From: Azospirillum tabaci
GTDB taxonomy: Bacteria > Pseudomonadota > Alphaproteobacteria > Azospirillales > Azospirillaceae
Assembly: GCF_014596085.1 (NCBI RefSeq)
Contig: NZ_JACCJY010000018.1
Location: 62,001-126,000 of the forward strand
Direction of reading: 5' to 3'
DNA: 64,000 bases
The translations under genes were made by a program, and so were the position numbers. The notes beneath the pieces are model-generated. The model ran no database searches, had not been told where the DNA came from, and was given only the letters and a program-made list of their open reading frames with translations. How positions within the stretch are numbered: position 1 is the first letter of the stretch; each line of letters starts with the position of its first letter. This document shows, piece after piece, positions 1-8,587 of the stretch.

Positions 1-1
1 G

Positions 2-601
2 TCCAAGGACTACATGCAGCCCAACTTCTTCGCCAACACGCCGGACATCCTGCCGCCGATCCTGGTCCATGGCGGGCGGCCCGCCCACATGATGCGCGCC
101 GTGCTGGGCGGGACCTTGTCGAGCGTCTACGGCCTCTACACCCCGTACTTCGTCTGCGAGGCCGACCCCTATCCGGGCAAGGAGGAGTACAACCACTCCG
201 AAAAATACGAGATCCGGCACTGGGACTGGAACAAGCCCGGCAACATCGTCGACTACGTCACGCGGCTGAACAAGATCCGCGCGGAGAACCCGGCGCTCCA
301 CAAGTTCACGAATCTGAAGTTCTACAACGCCTACGACGACAACATCCTGCTCTACGGCAAGATGACGGAGAGCAAGGACAACGTCATCCTGATCGCGGTG
401 AACCTCGACCCGCACAACGGCCACGGCGGCACGATCGAGGTTCCGCTGTGGGAGCTGGGGCTCGACGATGGCGCCCATGTGCAGGTGGAGGACCTGTTCA
501 CCGGCCAGCGCTTCACCTGGATCGGCAAGTTCCAGCATGTCTGGCTGGACCCGCAGCAGAACCCGGCGGCGATCTGGCGCATCCGTCCTCCGGGGCGGTG
601 A
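2..601 (+). CDS. glgE: GlgE-type alpha-1,4-glucan:maltose-1-phosphate maltosyltransferase, C-terminal part
   Basis: The reading frame is open from the left edge of the window, so only the last 199 residues are present and the true start lies outside. The visible part matches the end of the GH13_3 maltosyltransferase GlgE: a segment with NTPDILP and HGGRPAHMMRA, then the GLYTPYFVCEADPYPGKEEY stretch near the end of the catalytic barrel, then a small beta-rich C-terminal domain. GlgE extends alpha-glucan chains in the cytoplasm using maltose-1-phosphate made from trehalose. The upstream partners (treS, glgB) would be expected to the left and are not visible. A long palindromic repeat follows immediately. 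Identification rests on recalled family motifs. Confidence 0.85.
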   Translation, partial: SKDYMQPNFFANTPDILPPILVHGGRPAHMMRAVLGGTLSSVYGLYTPYFVCEADPYPGKEEYNHSEKYEIRHWDWNKPGNIVDYVTRLNKIRAENPALHKFTNLKFYNAYDDNILLYGKMTESKDNVILIAVNLDPHNGHGGTIEVPLWELGLDDGAHVQVEDLFTGQRFTWIGKFQHVWLDPQQNPAAIWRIRPPGR

Positions 602-618
602 GGGAAGGGGGGCGCCTC

Positions 619-732
619 GGGCCCCCATCCAACCCTCCCCCCGTAGAGCCCCCCTCCCAACCTCCCCCCGCTGACGCAGGGGGAGGAGTTAAGCCCTCCC
701 CTGCGAAGCGGGGGAGGGTTGGGTGGGGGCCC
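619..732. repeat. Compound palindromic intergenic repeat (REP-like)
   Basis: The outer arms 619-642 and 709-732 are near-perfect inverted repeats that start GGGCCCCCATCC and end GGGTGGGGGCCC. Two smaller hairpins sit inside, CCTCCCCC/GGGGGAGG and CCCTCCCC/GGGGAGGG. It lies just 3' of glgE and may act as its transcription terminator or an mRNA stabiliser. Two elements of similar architecture lie at 27,522-27,577 and 61,989-62,132. Confidence 0.75.
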
Positions 733-811
733 GTCTCGACCACTTCCCACACCACCACACCACCGAAACTCTGGCATTCCCGCCCAACCCAAGCTAGAAC
801 CCGGCCGGTCC

Positions 812-1135
812 GTGACGGTTCTTCCTTGCGGGGGACGGGTGCAGTACCGACTCGATGACGAGGCGTCCCTGTGTTCGATCGACATCCTGGCTCAGGCGGT
901 CGAGCGCATCTGCGTCAAAGGCGTGCTGGAACTGCGCATGCTGCGCAACGCGCTCCGCGAGGCGGCCACCAGCCCCACTCCCGACGCGGTGAAGTTCGCC
1001 TTCGCCATGTTCTCGCGGGTCGACGGTGACTACCGCCGGCTGATCGCGCACGAGGCATTGATCCTCGCGTCCGAGCAGAGAGGGCGTTACGCCGCCCCCC
1101 GGCCGCGGGCGGTGCGCCGCCCGCGGATGTTGTAG
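812..1135 (+). CDS. Small hypothetical protein
   Basis: I do not recognise this protein. A GTG start at 812 gives 107 residues; a second in-frame GTG at 839, preceded by GGGGGA, is an equally plausible start. The core (about residues 10-85) is predicted mostly helical and includes the pattern AVERICVKGVLELRMLRNAL. The tail is Arg/Pro-rich. Codon use fits the host, and the frame outside this core, before 812, reads through repeat sequence and is unlikely to be coding. It is convergent with the EAL gene, whose stop lies 5 bases beyond its own. Confidence 0.5.
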   Translation: MTVLPCGGRVQYRLDDEASLCSIDILAQAVERICVKGVLELRMLRNALREAATSPTPDAVKFAFAMFSRVDGDYRRLIAHEALILASEQRGRYAAPRPRAVRRPRML

Positions 1136-1140
1136 ATCGC

Positions 1141-1941
1141 TCAGGCCAGCGCCGGCTCGAAACCCACGGCGGGCGCCACCAGCCTTTCCACCGCCGGACG
1201 GGCGAACAGATAGCCCTGCATCAGCGTGATCCCGAGATCACGCAGCGCCTTGGCTTCACCGGGCGTTTCGATTCCCTCCGCCACCGGGGTGATCCCCAGA
1301 TCGCGGCACACGGTGAGGATCGCGCCGACGATGCTGCGGCGGGCGCGGTCGGTGTCGATCGAGCGGGTCAGTTCCATGTCCAGCTTGATGATGTCCGGCT
1401 GGAACTCGGCGAGCAGGTTCAGGCCGGAATAGCCCGACCCGAAATCGTCGATGGCGGTGTGGAAGCCCTGGCGCTTGTATTCGGTGAATATCGACTTCAG
1501 ATGGGCTCCGTCGACCACCCGTTCGTTCTCCGTCACCTCGAAGATGATGCGCTCCGGCGGGAAGCCGGTGCGCTTGGCGGCGGCCAGCGTGGCGCGGATG
1601 CAGGCTTCGGGTTGGTAGACGGCGTTGGGCAGGAAATTGATCGACAGCCGCGCGTCGCCCTGCTGTCCCAAGCCGAGGCCGGCGGCCAACTCGATGGCCT
1701 TGACCCGGCAGGCCTGGTCGAAGGCGTAGCGGTTGGCCTCGGTCACCTGGCTCAGCACCCAGCCGGCCCCCTGGCCGTCGAGACCGCGCACCAGCGCCTC
1801 GTGCGCCCAGGGCCGCCCGCCGCCGGCCCCATCGCCGACATTGACGATCGGCTGGAAGGCCATGGTGAAGTCGAACCCCAAACCCTCGGTGCACTGCCCG
1901 CCGCACCCGCCGCCCCTGATCCGCTCCGCCGTCATGCCCAT
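1141..1941 (-). CDS. EAL-domain cyclic-di-GMP phosphodiesterase
   Basis: This is a 266-residue protein consisting almost entirely of one EAL domain, which hydrolyses the second messenger c-di-GMP to pGpG in the cytoplasm. The signature residues of an active enzyme are all visible: EAL (48-50), SINF (100-103), EVTEN (135-139), DDFGSGYS (165-172), KLD (186-188), EGIE (222-225) and QGYLF (242-246). No transmembrane segment or sensory domain is attached, only a short N-terminal tail with a Cys-Gly-Gly-Gln-Cys pair that might bind a metal or be redox-active (inference). Free-standing EAL proteins commonly control motility and biofilm switching. It is transcribed alone from an AT-rich upstream region. 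Confidence 0.9.
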   Translation of the reverse strand: MGMTAERIRGGGCGGQCTEGLGFDFTMAFQPIVNVGDGAGGGRPWAHEALVRGLDGQGAGWVLSQVTEANRYAFDQACRVKAIELAAGLGLGQQGDARLSINFLPNAVYQPEACIRATLAAAKRTGFPPERIIFEVTENERVVDGAHLKSIFTEYKRQGFHTAIDDFGSGYSGLNLLAEFQPDIIKLDMELTRSIDTDRARRSIVGAILTVCRDLGITPVAEGIETPGEAKALRDLGITLMQGYLFARPAVERLVAPAVGFEPALA

Positions 1942-1981
1942 TTCTTTCGTGGGGTGTTTCTGGTTCTATCTCTTTATAGTG

Positions 1982-2011
1982 CGTATATTGTCTCAAATTT
2001 ATTCAATGCAA
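1982..2011 (-). promoter_or_regulatory. Candidate sigma-70 promoter of the EAL gene
   Basis: On the minus strand TTGCAT (2011-2006) is followed after 18 bases by TATACG (1987-1982), inside an AT-rich stretch that stands out from the flanking GC-rich DNA. It lies about 40 bases upstream of the EAL start codon. Pattern match only. Confidence 0.3.
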
Positions 2012-2080
2012 GGTGTGACATCGGATCTGGAAATAGGGCCTATGACGTCTCTACTCCGTTCTTCGTTGCTCTGATCTTCG

Positions 2081-4399
2081 TTATTCCGCGGCGGCTTTGT
2101 TGCACGCCTGGATTGCCGTCCACACGGACAGCGGAGTCGCCGGCATGTCGATGTGCTCGATTCCATAGTCCGACAGCGCGTCCACCAGGGCGTTGATGAC
2201 CGCGGGCGGTGCCCCGATGGCCCCGGCCTCGCCGGCGCCCTTCATGCCGAGCGCGTTGGTGGTGCTGGGCACGCAGTTCAGCTTGATGCGGATGTCCGGC
2301 ACGTCCACCGCGCGCGGCAACTGGTAGTCCATGAAGGAGCCGCTGAGCAGCTGGCCGCTGTCCGGGTCGAAGACCACCCGCTCCTGAAGCGCCTGTCCGA
2401 TGCCCTGGGCGACGCCGCCATGGACCTGACCCATGACCAGCAGCGGGTTCACCACCGTGCCGAAATCGTCCACGACGGTGTAGCCGACGACCTCGACCAC
2501 CCCGGTGTCGGGATCGACCTCGACCTCCGCCACGTGGCAGCCGTTGGGGAAGGTGTTGGCCGGCGGCGTCCAGCGGGCGACCTCGGTGAAGGCGATGGGG
2601 CCTTGCGCGGCCGCTTTGGCCGCTACCTCCTTGAAGGAGACGCTGCGGTCGGTGCCGACGACGCTGAAGCGGCCCTCGCGGAACTCAACGTCCACCGAGG
2701 CGGTCTCCAGCAGGTCGGCGGCGACCTCGGTCGCCTTGGTCACCACGCGCGCCGCGCCCTCGGCCAGCGCCGCCCCGCCCACCGGGACGGAGCGGGAGCC
2801 GCCGGTGCCGGCGCCCCAGGTCACGCGGTCGGTGTCGCCCTGGATCACCTCGACATCCTCCGGCGGGACGCCCAGCCGGTCGGCGATGATCTGCTTGTAG
2901 GCGGTCTCGTGACCCTGGCCGTTGGTCTGGGTGCCGATCATCAGGACGATGCGCCCGTCGCCGTTGACCTGCACCGTCGCCTGTTCCGCGCCGCCGCCCG
3001 CGCAGGCCTCGATGTAGGTGGCGATCCCCGCCCCGCGCAGCTTCCCGCGCGCTTTTGCCGCCGCCTTGCGGGCGGGCAGGCCGGTGTAATCGGCCAACTC
3101 CAGCCCGTCGCGTAGGTTCTGCTCAAACTCGCCGGTGTCGTAGGTCTGGCCCATCGGCGTGGCGTAGGGCATGGCGGTGGGCGGGATGAAGTTGCGTCGC
3201 CGGATCTCCGCCGGGCCGAGGCCGGTCAAGCGCCCGGCATGGTCGATCAGCCGCTCCAGCAGATAGGCCGCCTCCGGCCGGCCGGCACCGCGGTAGGCGT
3301 CGACCGGCTGGGTGTTGGTGAAGACGCCCTTGACCCGTACATAGACCGCGGGCGTGGTGTAGGAGCCGACGAGCATCGCCGACCCCGCGTCGGTCGGGAT
3401 GAAGGGGCCGTAGTTCGACAGGTAGGCCCCCAGGTTGGCGACCGTGTCCACCCGCAGCCCGAGGAAGCGCCCGTCGCCGTCCAGCGCCAGCCGGGCGCGG
3501 CTGACATGGTCGCGCCCGTGGTCATCGCTGAGGAAGCCCTCGGTCCGCTCCGCCGCCCATTTCACGGGCCGGTCCAGGCGGCGCGCGGCGAACAGGCAGG
3601 CCATATATTCCGGGTAGTTGAACAGCTTCATGCCGAAGCCGCCGCCAACGTCGGTGGTGACGACGCGGAATTTCGATTCCGGCAGGCCGAAGAGTTGGGC
3701 GAACTGCTTGCGCAGCCCGTGCACGCCCTGGCTGGTGACGTAAATGACCAGCCGCCCGGTCTCCGGCTCCACCGCGGCGAGGCAGGCGCGGCCCTCCATC
3801 GGGTTGGCGACGACGCGGTTGTTGACGATCTCCAACTCCACCACACGGGCGGCCTTGGCAATCGCCGACTCCACCGCCTCCTCCTCGCCCTGCTCCCAGT
3901 CGAAGCAGAGGTTGCCCGGCGCCTCGTCCCACACCTGCGGGCGGCCCGCCTCCAGAGCCTCCGCCGTCCCGGTGATGGCGGGCCGGTCGTCGTAATCGAC
4001 CATCACCAGTTCCGCCGCGTCGCGGGCGGCGTCCAGTGTTTCGGCCACCACCACGGCGACCGGATCGCCGACATGGCGCACCCGTCCCTTGGCCAGCGCC
4101 GGGCGGGGCGGGGCGATGTAGGGGGAGCCGTCGCGCTGGGTCAGCGCCGCGGCGCAGGGAATCGGCTGGACGCCCTCGGCCTCCAGGTCGGCGATGGTGA
4201 AGACGCCCAGCACCCCCGGCTGCGCCGCCGCCTCCGCCGTGTCGATGCCGCGGATGTCGGCGTGGGCGTGGGGGGAGCGCACGAAGACCGCGAATGCCTG
4301 GCCGGGAAGCGACACGTCGTCGGTGTAGCGCCCGCCGCCGGTCAGCAGGCGCGCGTCTTCGGTGCGGGGAACCGGCTGGCCGATGCCGAACTTCATCAT
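2081..4399 (-). CDS. Molybdopterin-binding large subunit of xanthine dehydrogenase/CO dehydrogenase family (form II CoxL-like)
   Basis: This 772-residue protein is the Mo-cofactor catalytic subunit of a molybdenum hydroxylase. Family motifs are visible in order: VGGGFGMK (251-258), AYRGAGRPE (368-376), QTNGQGHET (491-499) and GAGEAG (721-726), whose Glu724 matches the catalytic glutamate. The active-site loop is the form II AYRGAGR type, not the AYRCSFR loop of genuine CO dehydrogenase, so the substrate is unknown and CO oxidation is unlikely. The start at 4399 follows a GGAAAG site; a longer frame to 4528 is GC-rich leader. Oddly, no medium (FAD) or small (2Fe-2S) subunit gene is next to it; the neighbours are an EAL protein and a divergent yedK. 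Confidence 0.88.
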   Translation of the reverse strand: MMKFGIGQPVPRTEDARLLTGGGRYTDDVSLPGQAFAVFVRSPHAHADIRGIDTAEAAAQPGVLGVFTIADLEAEGVQPIPCAAALTQRDGSPYIAPPRPALAKGRVRHVGDPVAVVVAETLDAARDAAELVMVDYDDRPAITGTAEALEAGRPQVWDEAPGNLCFDWEQGEEEAVESAIAKAARVVELEIVNNRVVANPMEGRACLAAVEPETGRLVIYVTSQGVHGLRKQFAQLFGLPESKFRVVTTDVGGGFGMKLFNYPEYMACLFAARRLDRPVKWAAERTEGFLSDDHGRDHVSRARLALDGDGRFLGLRVDTVANLGAYLSNYGPFIPTDAGSAMLVGSYTTPAVYVRVKGVFTNTQPVDAYRGAGRPEAAYLLERLIDHAGRLTGLGPAEIRRRNFIPPTAMPYATPMGQTYDTGEFEQNLRDGLELADYTGLPARKAAAKARGKLRGAGIATYIEACAGGGAEQATVQVNGDGRIVLMIGTQTNGQGHETAYKQIIADRLGVPPEDVEVIQGDTDRVTWGAGTGGSRSVPVGGAALAEGAARVVTKATEVAADLLETASVDVEFREGRFSVVGTDRSVSFKEVAAKAAAQGPIAFTEVARWTPPANTFPNGCHVAEVEVDPDTGVVEVVGYTVVDDFGTVVNPLLVMGQVHGGVAQGIGQALQERVVFDPDSGQLLSGSFMDYQLPRAVDVPDIRIKLNCVPSTTNALGMKGAGEAGAIGAPPAVINALVDALSDYGIEHIDMPATPLSVWTAIQACNKAAAE

Positions 4400-4541
4400 G
4401 GGGCGGGGTCTTTCCTGTTGCGCGGGCCTGTCGCGTGGAGAAGCACCCGGAGAAGATAGGCGGAGCCTTGGCCGGCGAAAACCCTCGGTTGGGCATAAGC
4501 CGGCGGTGGCGTGGGGGCGCCGGGCCACCTATTCTTAGGCC

Positions 4542-5252
4542 ATGTGCGGACGCATGATACTCGCCACGCCGGCCGCGGAGGTTCAGCGCCTGTTCGGCTT
4601 CCCCGAACTGCCGAACCTCCAGCCCCGCTGGAACGTGGCTCCCACCCAGCCGGTGCCCGCCGTGCGGCGGGAGGAGGATGGGCGCCATCTGGTGACCTTG
4701 CGCTGGGGACTCGTGCCCTTCTGGGCGGACGACCCGTCCATCGGGGCGCGGCTGATCAACGCGCGGGGGGAGACGCTGGCCGAGAAGCCGTCCTTCCGGG
4801 AGGCGTTCCGCAAGCGGCGCTGCCTCGTCCCCGTGGACGGATTCTACGAGTGGAAGGCCGAGGGCAAGCGCAAGCAGGGCTACGCCATCCGCCGACGCGA
4901 CCGCGCGCCCTTCGCCTTCGCCGGTCTGTGGGAACGCTGGAATGGCTCGAAGGGTGTCCCGGCCCCCGCGGCCCCCCTGGAGACGCTGACCATCGTCACC
5001 ACGACGGCGAACGCGGTGCTGAAGCCACTGCACGAGCGCATGCCGGTGATCCTGGACGAGACGGACTGGGACCTGTGGCTCGACCCCGCTGCCCCGCTGC
5101 CGGTGCTGGAAGGGCTGTTGAAGCCGGCGCCCGACGCGCTGCTGGAGGCCCATCCGGTGGGGCCGCGCGTCAACAACGTGCGCAACGACGACGAGGCGTG
5201 CGCGGCTCCCCTCGACGATGCACCGCCCGATGACGCGCCGACCTTGTTCTGA
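4542..5252 (+). CDS. yedK: SOS response-associated peptidase, YedK/HMCES family
   Basis: This 236-residue SRAP protein shields abasic sites in single-stranded DNA by forming a covalent thiazolidine link through its N-terminal cysteine. Cys2 (MCGR start) is present. So are the other conserved active-site residues: Asn73 in INARGET, Glu103 in GFYEWK and His164 in LHERMP. Length is typical of the family. Removal of Met1 is required to free Cys2, which supports this start. It is divergent from the CoxL-like gene and overlaps the start of the following secreted nuclease gene, suggesting a two-gene operon. Confidence 0.92.
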   Translation: MCGRMILATPAAEVQRLFGFPELPNLQPRWNVAPTQPVPAVRREEDGRHLVTLRWGLVPFWADDPSIGARLINARGETLAEKPSFREAFRKRRCLVPVDGFYEWKAEGKRKQGYAIRRRDRAPFAFAGLWERWNGSKGVPAPAAPLETLTIVTTTANAVLKPLHERMPVILDETDWDLWLDPAAPLPVLEGLLKPAPDALLEAHPVGPRVNNVRNDDEACAAPLDDAPPDDAPTLF

Positions 5253-5781
5253 GTGGCTCGCCCCTTTGGTGGCAATTTTCTTATTGTGCTCAACCGCAGC
5301 GGCGTATGCCCAGGGAGGGACGACCAAAGGCAAGGTCGCCAACACCCCCAATGAAACGTTAAAAGGACAGGGCGTCGCCATGGAGGGCGATACGCTGTCC
5401 ATCAAGGGCGCGCCGGTTCGCCTGATGGGGATCGACGCCCCCGACGTCGGGCAGAAATGCCGGAACCGTTACGGGCATGAGTTGGACTGCTTCCGCATCG
5501 CCACCGCGGTGCTGGCGGGCCTGATCAAGGACCAGGAGGTGACCTGCACCATCGCCGAACGCGACCGCAACGGCCAGCAATTGGGCGAATGCCGGGTGCT
5601 CGGCGTCGATCTGGGGGCGGCCATGGTGGCGCGCGGCTGGGCCTTCGCCTACCGCAGCCTGTCGCCGGCCTACGCCTCCAGCGAGGCCTTCGCGCAGAGC
5701 CGCCGTCTGGGCCTCTGGGCGGGGCAGGTGGAGAAGCCCTGGCAGTGGCGATCGCGGCAGCAGCGGGAGCAGGCGCGGTAG
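5218..5781 (+). CDS. Secreted thermonuclease-like (SNase domain) protein
   Basis: This is a 187-residue protein with a signal peptide: a basic start, then LAPLVAIFLLCSTAAAYAQ with cleavage likely after AYA. A staphylococcal-nuclease fold follows from about residue 55 (GDTLSIKGAPVRLMGIDAPD, whose Arg corresponds to the catalytic arginine), through ARGWAFAYR to GLWAGQVEKPWQWR. It should act in the periplasm or outside the cell on nucleic acid. The start at 5218 lies inside yedK; an alternative ATG at 5230 fits the signal peptide equally well. The overlap implies translational coupling to yedK. Confidence 0.8.
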   Translation: MHRPMTRRPCSEWLAPLVAIFLLCSTAAAYAQGGTTKGKVANTPNETLKGQGVAMEGDTLSIKGAPVRLMGIDAPDVGQKCRNRYGHELDCFRIATAVLAGLIKDQEVTCTIAERDRNGQQLGECRVLGVDLGAAMVARGWAFAYRSLSPAYASSEAFAQSRRLGLWAGQVEKPWQWRSRQQREQAR

Positions 5782-5975
5782 GCCCAGCGATGCGGTTCGG
5801 CCATGTGGCCTCTGCCAATGGAGGAAGGGGGACTCGGCCTTTTTTTTGGTTCGCCCTCCTTGGGGGGCGTGATAGTGTTTCAGAGTGTTAACAAGTTATT
5901 AATCAAGCCGACCGGCCAGCGCCCTTCGGTGCCGAAGGCCGGACGGACCCACCCACCGGCGCGGAAGAACGGGTC
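5782..5975. other. Intergenic region upstream of phyR
   Basis: This non-coding stretch contains a run of nine T (about 5839-5847), a GC hairpin CGCCCTCC/GGGGGGCG near 5860, an AT-rich segment around 5878-5905, and a perfect 7-bp palindrome CCTTCGG-TG-CCGAAGG near 5922-5937. The T-run could end the nuclease transcript and the AT-rich part could hold the phyR promoter. I found no convincing EcfG-type GGAAC...GTT promoter. Confidence 0.4.
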
Positions 5976-6755
5976 ATGCGAGTCTACGCACGCCAGCTTT
6001 ACGATCATCTCCCTTACCTGCGCCGCTACGCACGCGCGCTGACCGGAGCGACCGAGCGCGGTGACGATCTCGTGACGCGTTGCGTCGAGGTCGCCGTAAT
6101 GGCCCCCTCCCGCTTCGGACTGGAAGCGGAGGCGCGGGTTCCGCTCTACGCTTTGCTGAATCTGCTGTTCGACGAGGACGGGGATGGGCGGCCGACCCCA
6201 TCGCCGCACCCCATCGAACGGGCGCTGGCCTCCCTGCCGGAAGGCGAACGGCGCATGTATCTGCTGATCACGCTGGAGGGGCTGACGGTTCCCGAGGCCG
6301 CCCAGGTGCTTCAGATCCCCGCCCCGGAGGCCCAGGACCGGCTGACCGTCGCCCGCGACAAAGTGCGCAACGCCCTGACCCAGCGGGTGCTGGTGGTGGA
6401 GGACAACCCGATCCTGGCGATGGAGATCGGCTCGCTGGTCACCGACATGGGCCACGTCGTCTGCGGCACCGCCAACAACGAGCAGGAGGCCCTGGAACTG
6501 CTGGAGGCCGAGAAGCCGACGCTGGCCCTGCTGGACGTCCGGCTGGCCGACGGCGGCAGCGGGGTGGAGGTCGCCCGCCGGCTGCGCCAGAAACGCGCCA
6601 TGCGGACCATTTTTGTCACGGCCTTCGACGGCGACCTGGAAGAGGCGGACGCCCGCCATCTCGGCCAGATCGTCCGCAAGCCCTTCACCAACGAGGCGAT
6701 CCAGGCGGCGATCTCCCGCGCGGTCTTCATGCCGAGCCCGGTGGCCCTGGCGTAA
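5976..6755 (+). CDS. phyR: PhyR-type general stress response regulator
   Basis: This 259-residue protein has the PhyR layout: an N-terminal sigma-factor-like half (sigma2-like about 1-65, sigma4-like about 76-130, including LPEGERRMYLLITLEGLTV) joined to a C-terminal receiver domain (from about 137). The receiver shows VVEDNP (140-145), phospho-acceptor Asp187 in LLDVRL, FVTAF (213-217) and Lys235 in VRKPF. In alphaproteobacteria phosphorylated PhyR sequesters the anti-sigma factor NepR and frees the sigma factor EcfG. Unusually, no nepR, ecfG or HWE-family kinase gene is adjacent; a GlsB-type stress membrane protein is convergent across a strong terminator. Confidence 0.93.
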   Translation: MRVYARQLYDHLPYLRRYARALTGATERGDDLVTRCVEVAVMAPSRFGLEAEARVPLYALLNLLFDEDGDGRPTPSPHPIERALASLPEGERRMYLLITLEGLTVPEAAQVLQIPAPEAQDRLTVARDKVRNALTQRVLVVEDNPILAMEIGSLVTDMGHVVCGTANNEQEALELLEAEKPTLALLDVRLADGGSGVEVARRLRQKRAMRTIFVTAFDGDLEEADARHLGQIVRKPFTNEAIQAAISRAVFMPSPVALA

Positions 6756-6790
6756 CTGCGGTTCGTAAATCGCGGCCTGTCTGGAAAGCG

Positions 6791-6818
6791 AAAGGGCGGC
6801 CCCGTCGGGCCGCCCTTT
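6791..6818. terminator. Bidirectional intrinsic terminator
   Basis: A perfect 12-bp stem AAAGGGCGGCCC/GGGCCGCCCTTT with loop CGTC sits between phyR and the convergent GlsB gene. A and T runs at the stem ends let it work in both directions. Confidence 0.85.
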
Positions 6819-6845
6819 GCGTGTGAGATGCCTTGTGCCACCGTG

Positions 6846-7103
6846 TCAGACGGTGGTCCGGCGACCGGCGATCATGCGGTAGATGGCCAGGATGATGATG
6901 GCGCCGACGATGGCGCCGATGAAGCCGGCCCCTTCGCCCGCCCGGTACCAGCCGACCGCCTCGCCCAGATAGGTGGCGACGAAGGCACCCGCGATGCCGA
7001 GCAGCGTGGTGATGATGAAGCCGCCCGGATCACGGCCCGGCATCAGGAACTTTGCGACGATGCCGGCCAGAAAGCCGATGATGATCGTCCAGAGAATACC
7101 CAT
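6846..7103 (-). CDS. GlsB/YeaQ/YmgE family stress-response membrane protein
   Basis: This is an 85-residue integral membrane protein starting MGILWTIIIGFLAG, with three hydrophobic segments (about 2-20, 30-47 and 58-77) and the family features KFLMPGRDPGG and a Gly-rich last helix ending in Arg-Arg. The family is often induced by acid or osmotic stress but has no defined biochemical role. The start at 7103 has a purine-rich GGAGGGAGAGAGG site. Its convergent position to phyR fits a general-stress context, but a regulatory link is inference. Confidence 0.85.
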   Translation of the reverse strand: MGILWTIIIGFLAGIVAKFLMPGRDPGGFIITTLLGIAGAFVATYLGEAVGWYRAGEGAGFIGAIVGAIIILAIYRMIAGRRTTV

Positions 7104-7247
7104 AACCTCTCTCCCTCCAGTATCGGTGTCCTCGATCCCACGCAGCCATAACGCCCAAAACGGCGTTTGGTTCTGCCCGAAGGAGGACCCCCTTGCGGAT
7201 AAACCCACCTGGAGCATGGCCGGGAGGGAGAGGGTTAGGGGAGGAAA

Positions 7248-7904
7248 TCAGCTCCGCAGGGCCCGGATGTTGGCGGCGTAGCGGTCCGGCCCGCCGGTGA
7301 AGGTGGCGGTTCCGGCGACCAGCACGTCGGCCCCCGCCTCGAGGGCGATGCGGGCGGTGTCGCCGTTGATCCCGCCGTCCACCTGGAGGTCGATGGGCTT
7401 GCCCAGCGCGTCGATGCGGCGGCGCAGCTCATGGATCTTGGGAAGCTGGCTGGAGATGAAGCTCTGCCCGCCGAAGCCGGGGTTGACGGTCATGACCAGA
7501 ACCAGATCGAGGTCTTCCAGCAGATAGTCCACGGCCTCCAGCGGGGTCGCCGGGTTCAGCGACAGGCCGGCCTTCTTGCCCAGCGACTTGATGAGCTGGA
7601 TGGTGCGGTGGACGTGCGCGCCGGCTTCCGGATGGACGGTGATGATGTCGGCGCCGGCCTCGGCGAAGGCGGCGATGTAGGGGTCCACCGGGGAGATCAT
7701 CAGATGCACGTCGAAGGGTTTCGCCGTGTGCGGGCGCAGTGCCTTCACCACCGCCGGGCCGATGGTGATGTTCGGGACGAAATGGCCGTCCATCACGTCG
7801 ATGTGGATGTAGTCGGCGCCCGCCGCATCGACGGCGCGCACTTCCTCGCCCAGCCGGGCGAAATCGGCGGAGAGGATGGACGGGGCGATCTTGACCGGGC
7901 GCAT
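7248..7904 (-). CDS. rpe: Ribulose-phosphate 3-epimerase
   Basis: This 218-residue TIM-barrel enzyme interconverts ribulose-5-phosphate and xylulose-5-phosphate in the pentose phosphate pathway and Calvin cycle. It shows [10 protein letters not shown] at the N terminus, [12 protein letters not shown] (34-45, metal-binding His and catalytic Asp36), His67 in [18 protein letters not shown], and the second catalytic Asp in LQVDGGI. Length and motif order are standard. The start MRPVKIAPS at 7904 is the natural N terminus; the frame stays open upstream but in non-coding sequence. It lies downstream of the ModE-like gene on the same strand with about 125 bases between them. Confidence 0.96.
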   Translation of the reverse strand: MRPVKIAPSILSADFARLGEEVRAVDAAGADYIHIDVMDGHFVPNITIGPAVVKALRPHTAKPFDVHLMISPVDPYIAAFAEAGADIITVHPEAGAHVHRTIQLIKSLGKKAGLSLNPATPLEAVDYLLEDLDLVLVMTVNPGFGGQSFISSQLPKIHELRRRIDALGKPIDLQVDGGINGDTARIALEAGADVLVAGTATFTGGPDRYAANIRALRS

Positions 7905-8029
7905 GGCGGAAATCCTTGGCGTGAACGGTGCAGGGAAGGGCGGTGGAAAATCCGCCTTCCCATACCACGGCTCCCCCGCCGCCCCAACCCCTCTCGCCGT
8001 CCGGCCCTCTCGTCGTTCCGGAAGAGCCG

Positions 8030-8449
8030 TCAGGCTGGCTTGCAGCCGGGCTTCAGCCCCGGGTCGCCGGAAAAGCTGCCGTCGTCCGCCGGGTCGCTTC
8101 CCGCGCCGTACCCGGCGTTGAGCATCCCCTCCAGCGCCTCCAGCCGGGGGGTGGCGGCGGCGAAGGCGTCGCGCTCCACCGCCCGGTAATGCTCGATCAC
8201 CCGTTCGCCGAAAGCGGTCAGCGCGGTCCCGCCGCCATGCTTGCCGCCCACCGCGGCGGAAACCACCGGTTCGGCGAAGATGCGGTTGAGGTCGTCGACC
8301 AGCAGCCAAGCGCGGCGGTAGGACATGTCCAGCGTCCGCGCCGCAGCGGAGATGGAGCCGGTTTCCCGGATCCGCTCCAACAGCATGATCTTGCCCGGCC
8401 CGACGGAGCCGCCGGTGTCGAAGTCGATGCGGATGCGCAGGCGGGTCAT
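8030..8449 (-). CDS. ModE-like winged helix-turn-helix regulator (LysR-type HTH, no effector domain)
   Basis: This 139-residue protein has a LysR/ModE-type winged HTH (about 15-80): [21 protein letters not shown], then [14 protein letters not shown] and a wing [11 protein letters not shown]. It lacks the molybdate-binding MOP domain of full-length ModE, as in the family of ModE N-terminal-only regulators. The last 25 residues contain two cysteines. Target genes cannot be told from the sequence; several molybdoenzyme-related genes occur in the window (the CoxL-like subunit, mogA) but none is adjacent. The start [10 protein letters not shown] at 8449 is preferred over a longer Arg-rich leader. 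Confidence 0.8.
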   Translation of the reverse strand: MTRLRIRIDFDTGGSVGPGKIMLLERIRETGSISAAARTLDMSYRRAWLLVDDLNRIFAEPVVSAAVGGKHGGGTALTAFGERVIEHYRAVERDAFAAATPRLEALEGMLNAGYGAGSDPADDGSFSGDPGLKPGCKPA

Positions 8450-8587
8450 GGCGCCCCCCAAGACGCGGCGGTCCTGCCGGACCGCGTTCGGCATCCGCCC
8501 CACTTCACCCCGGCCATCCCCGCTCCTCCGTTCCGCGCTTTTTCGGCGGGAGACTGACCGTCCCCCACCGAAAAGGCAAGGCGCGGA

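Noticed and set aside
2081..4399. Annotation as aerobic CO dehydrogenase (coxL)
   Set aside because: The active-site loop is AYRGAGR (form II), not AYRCSFR, and coxS/coxM are absent.
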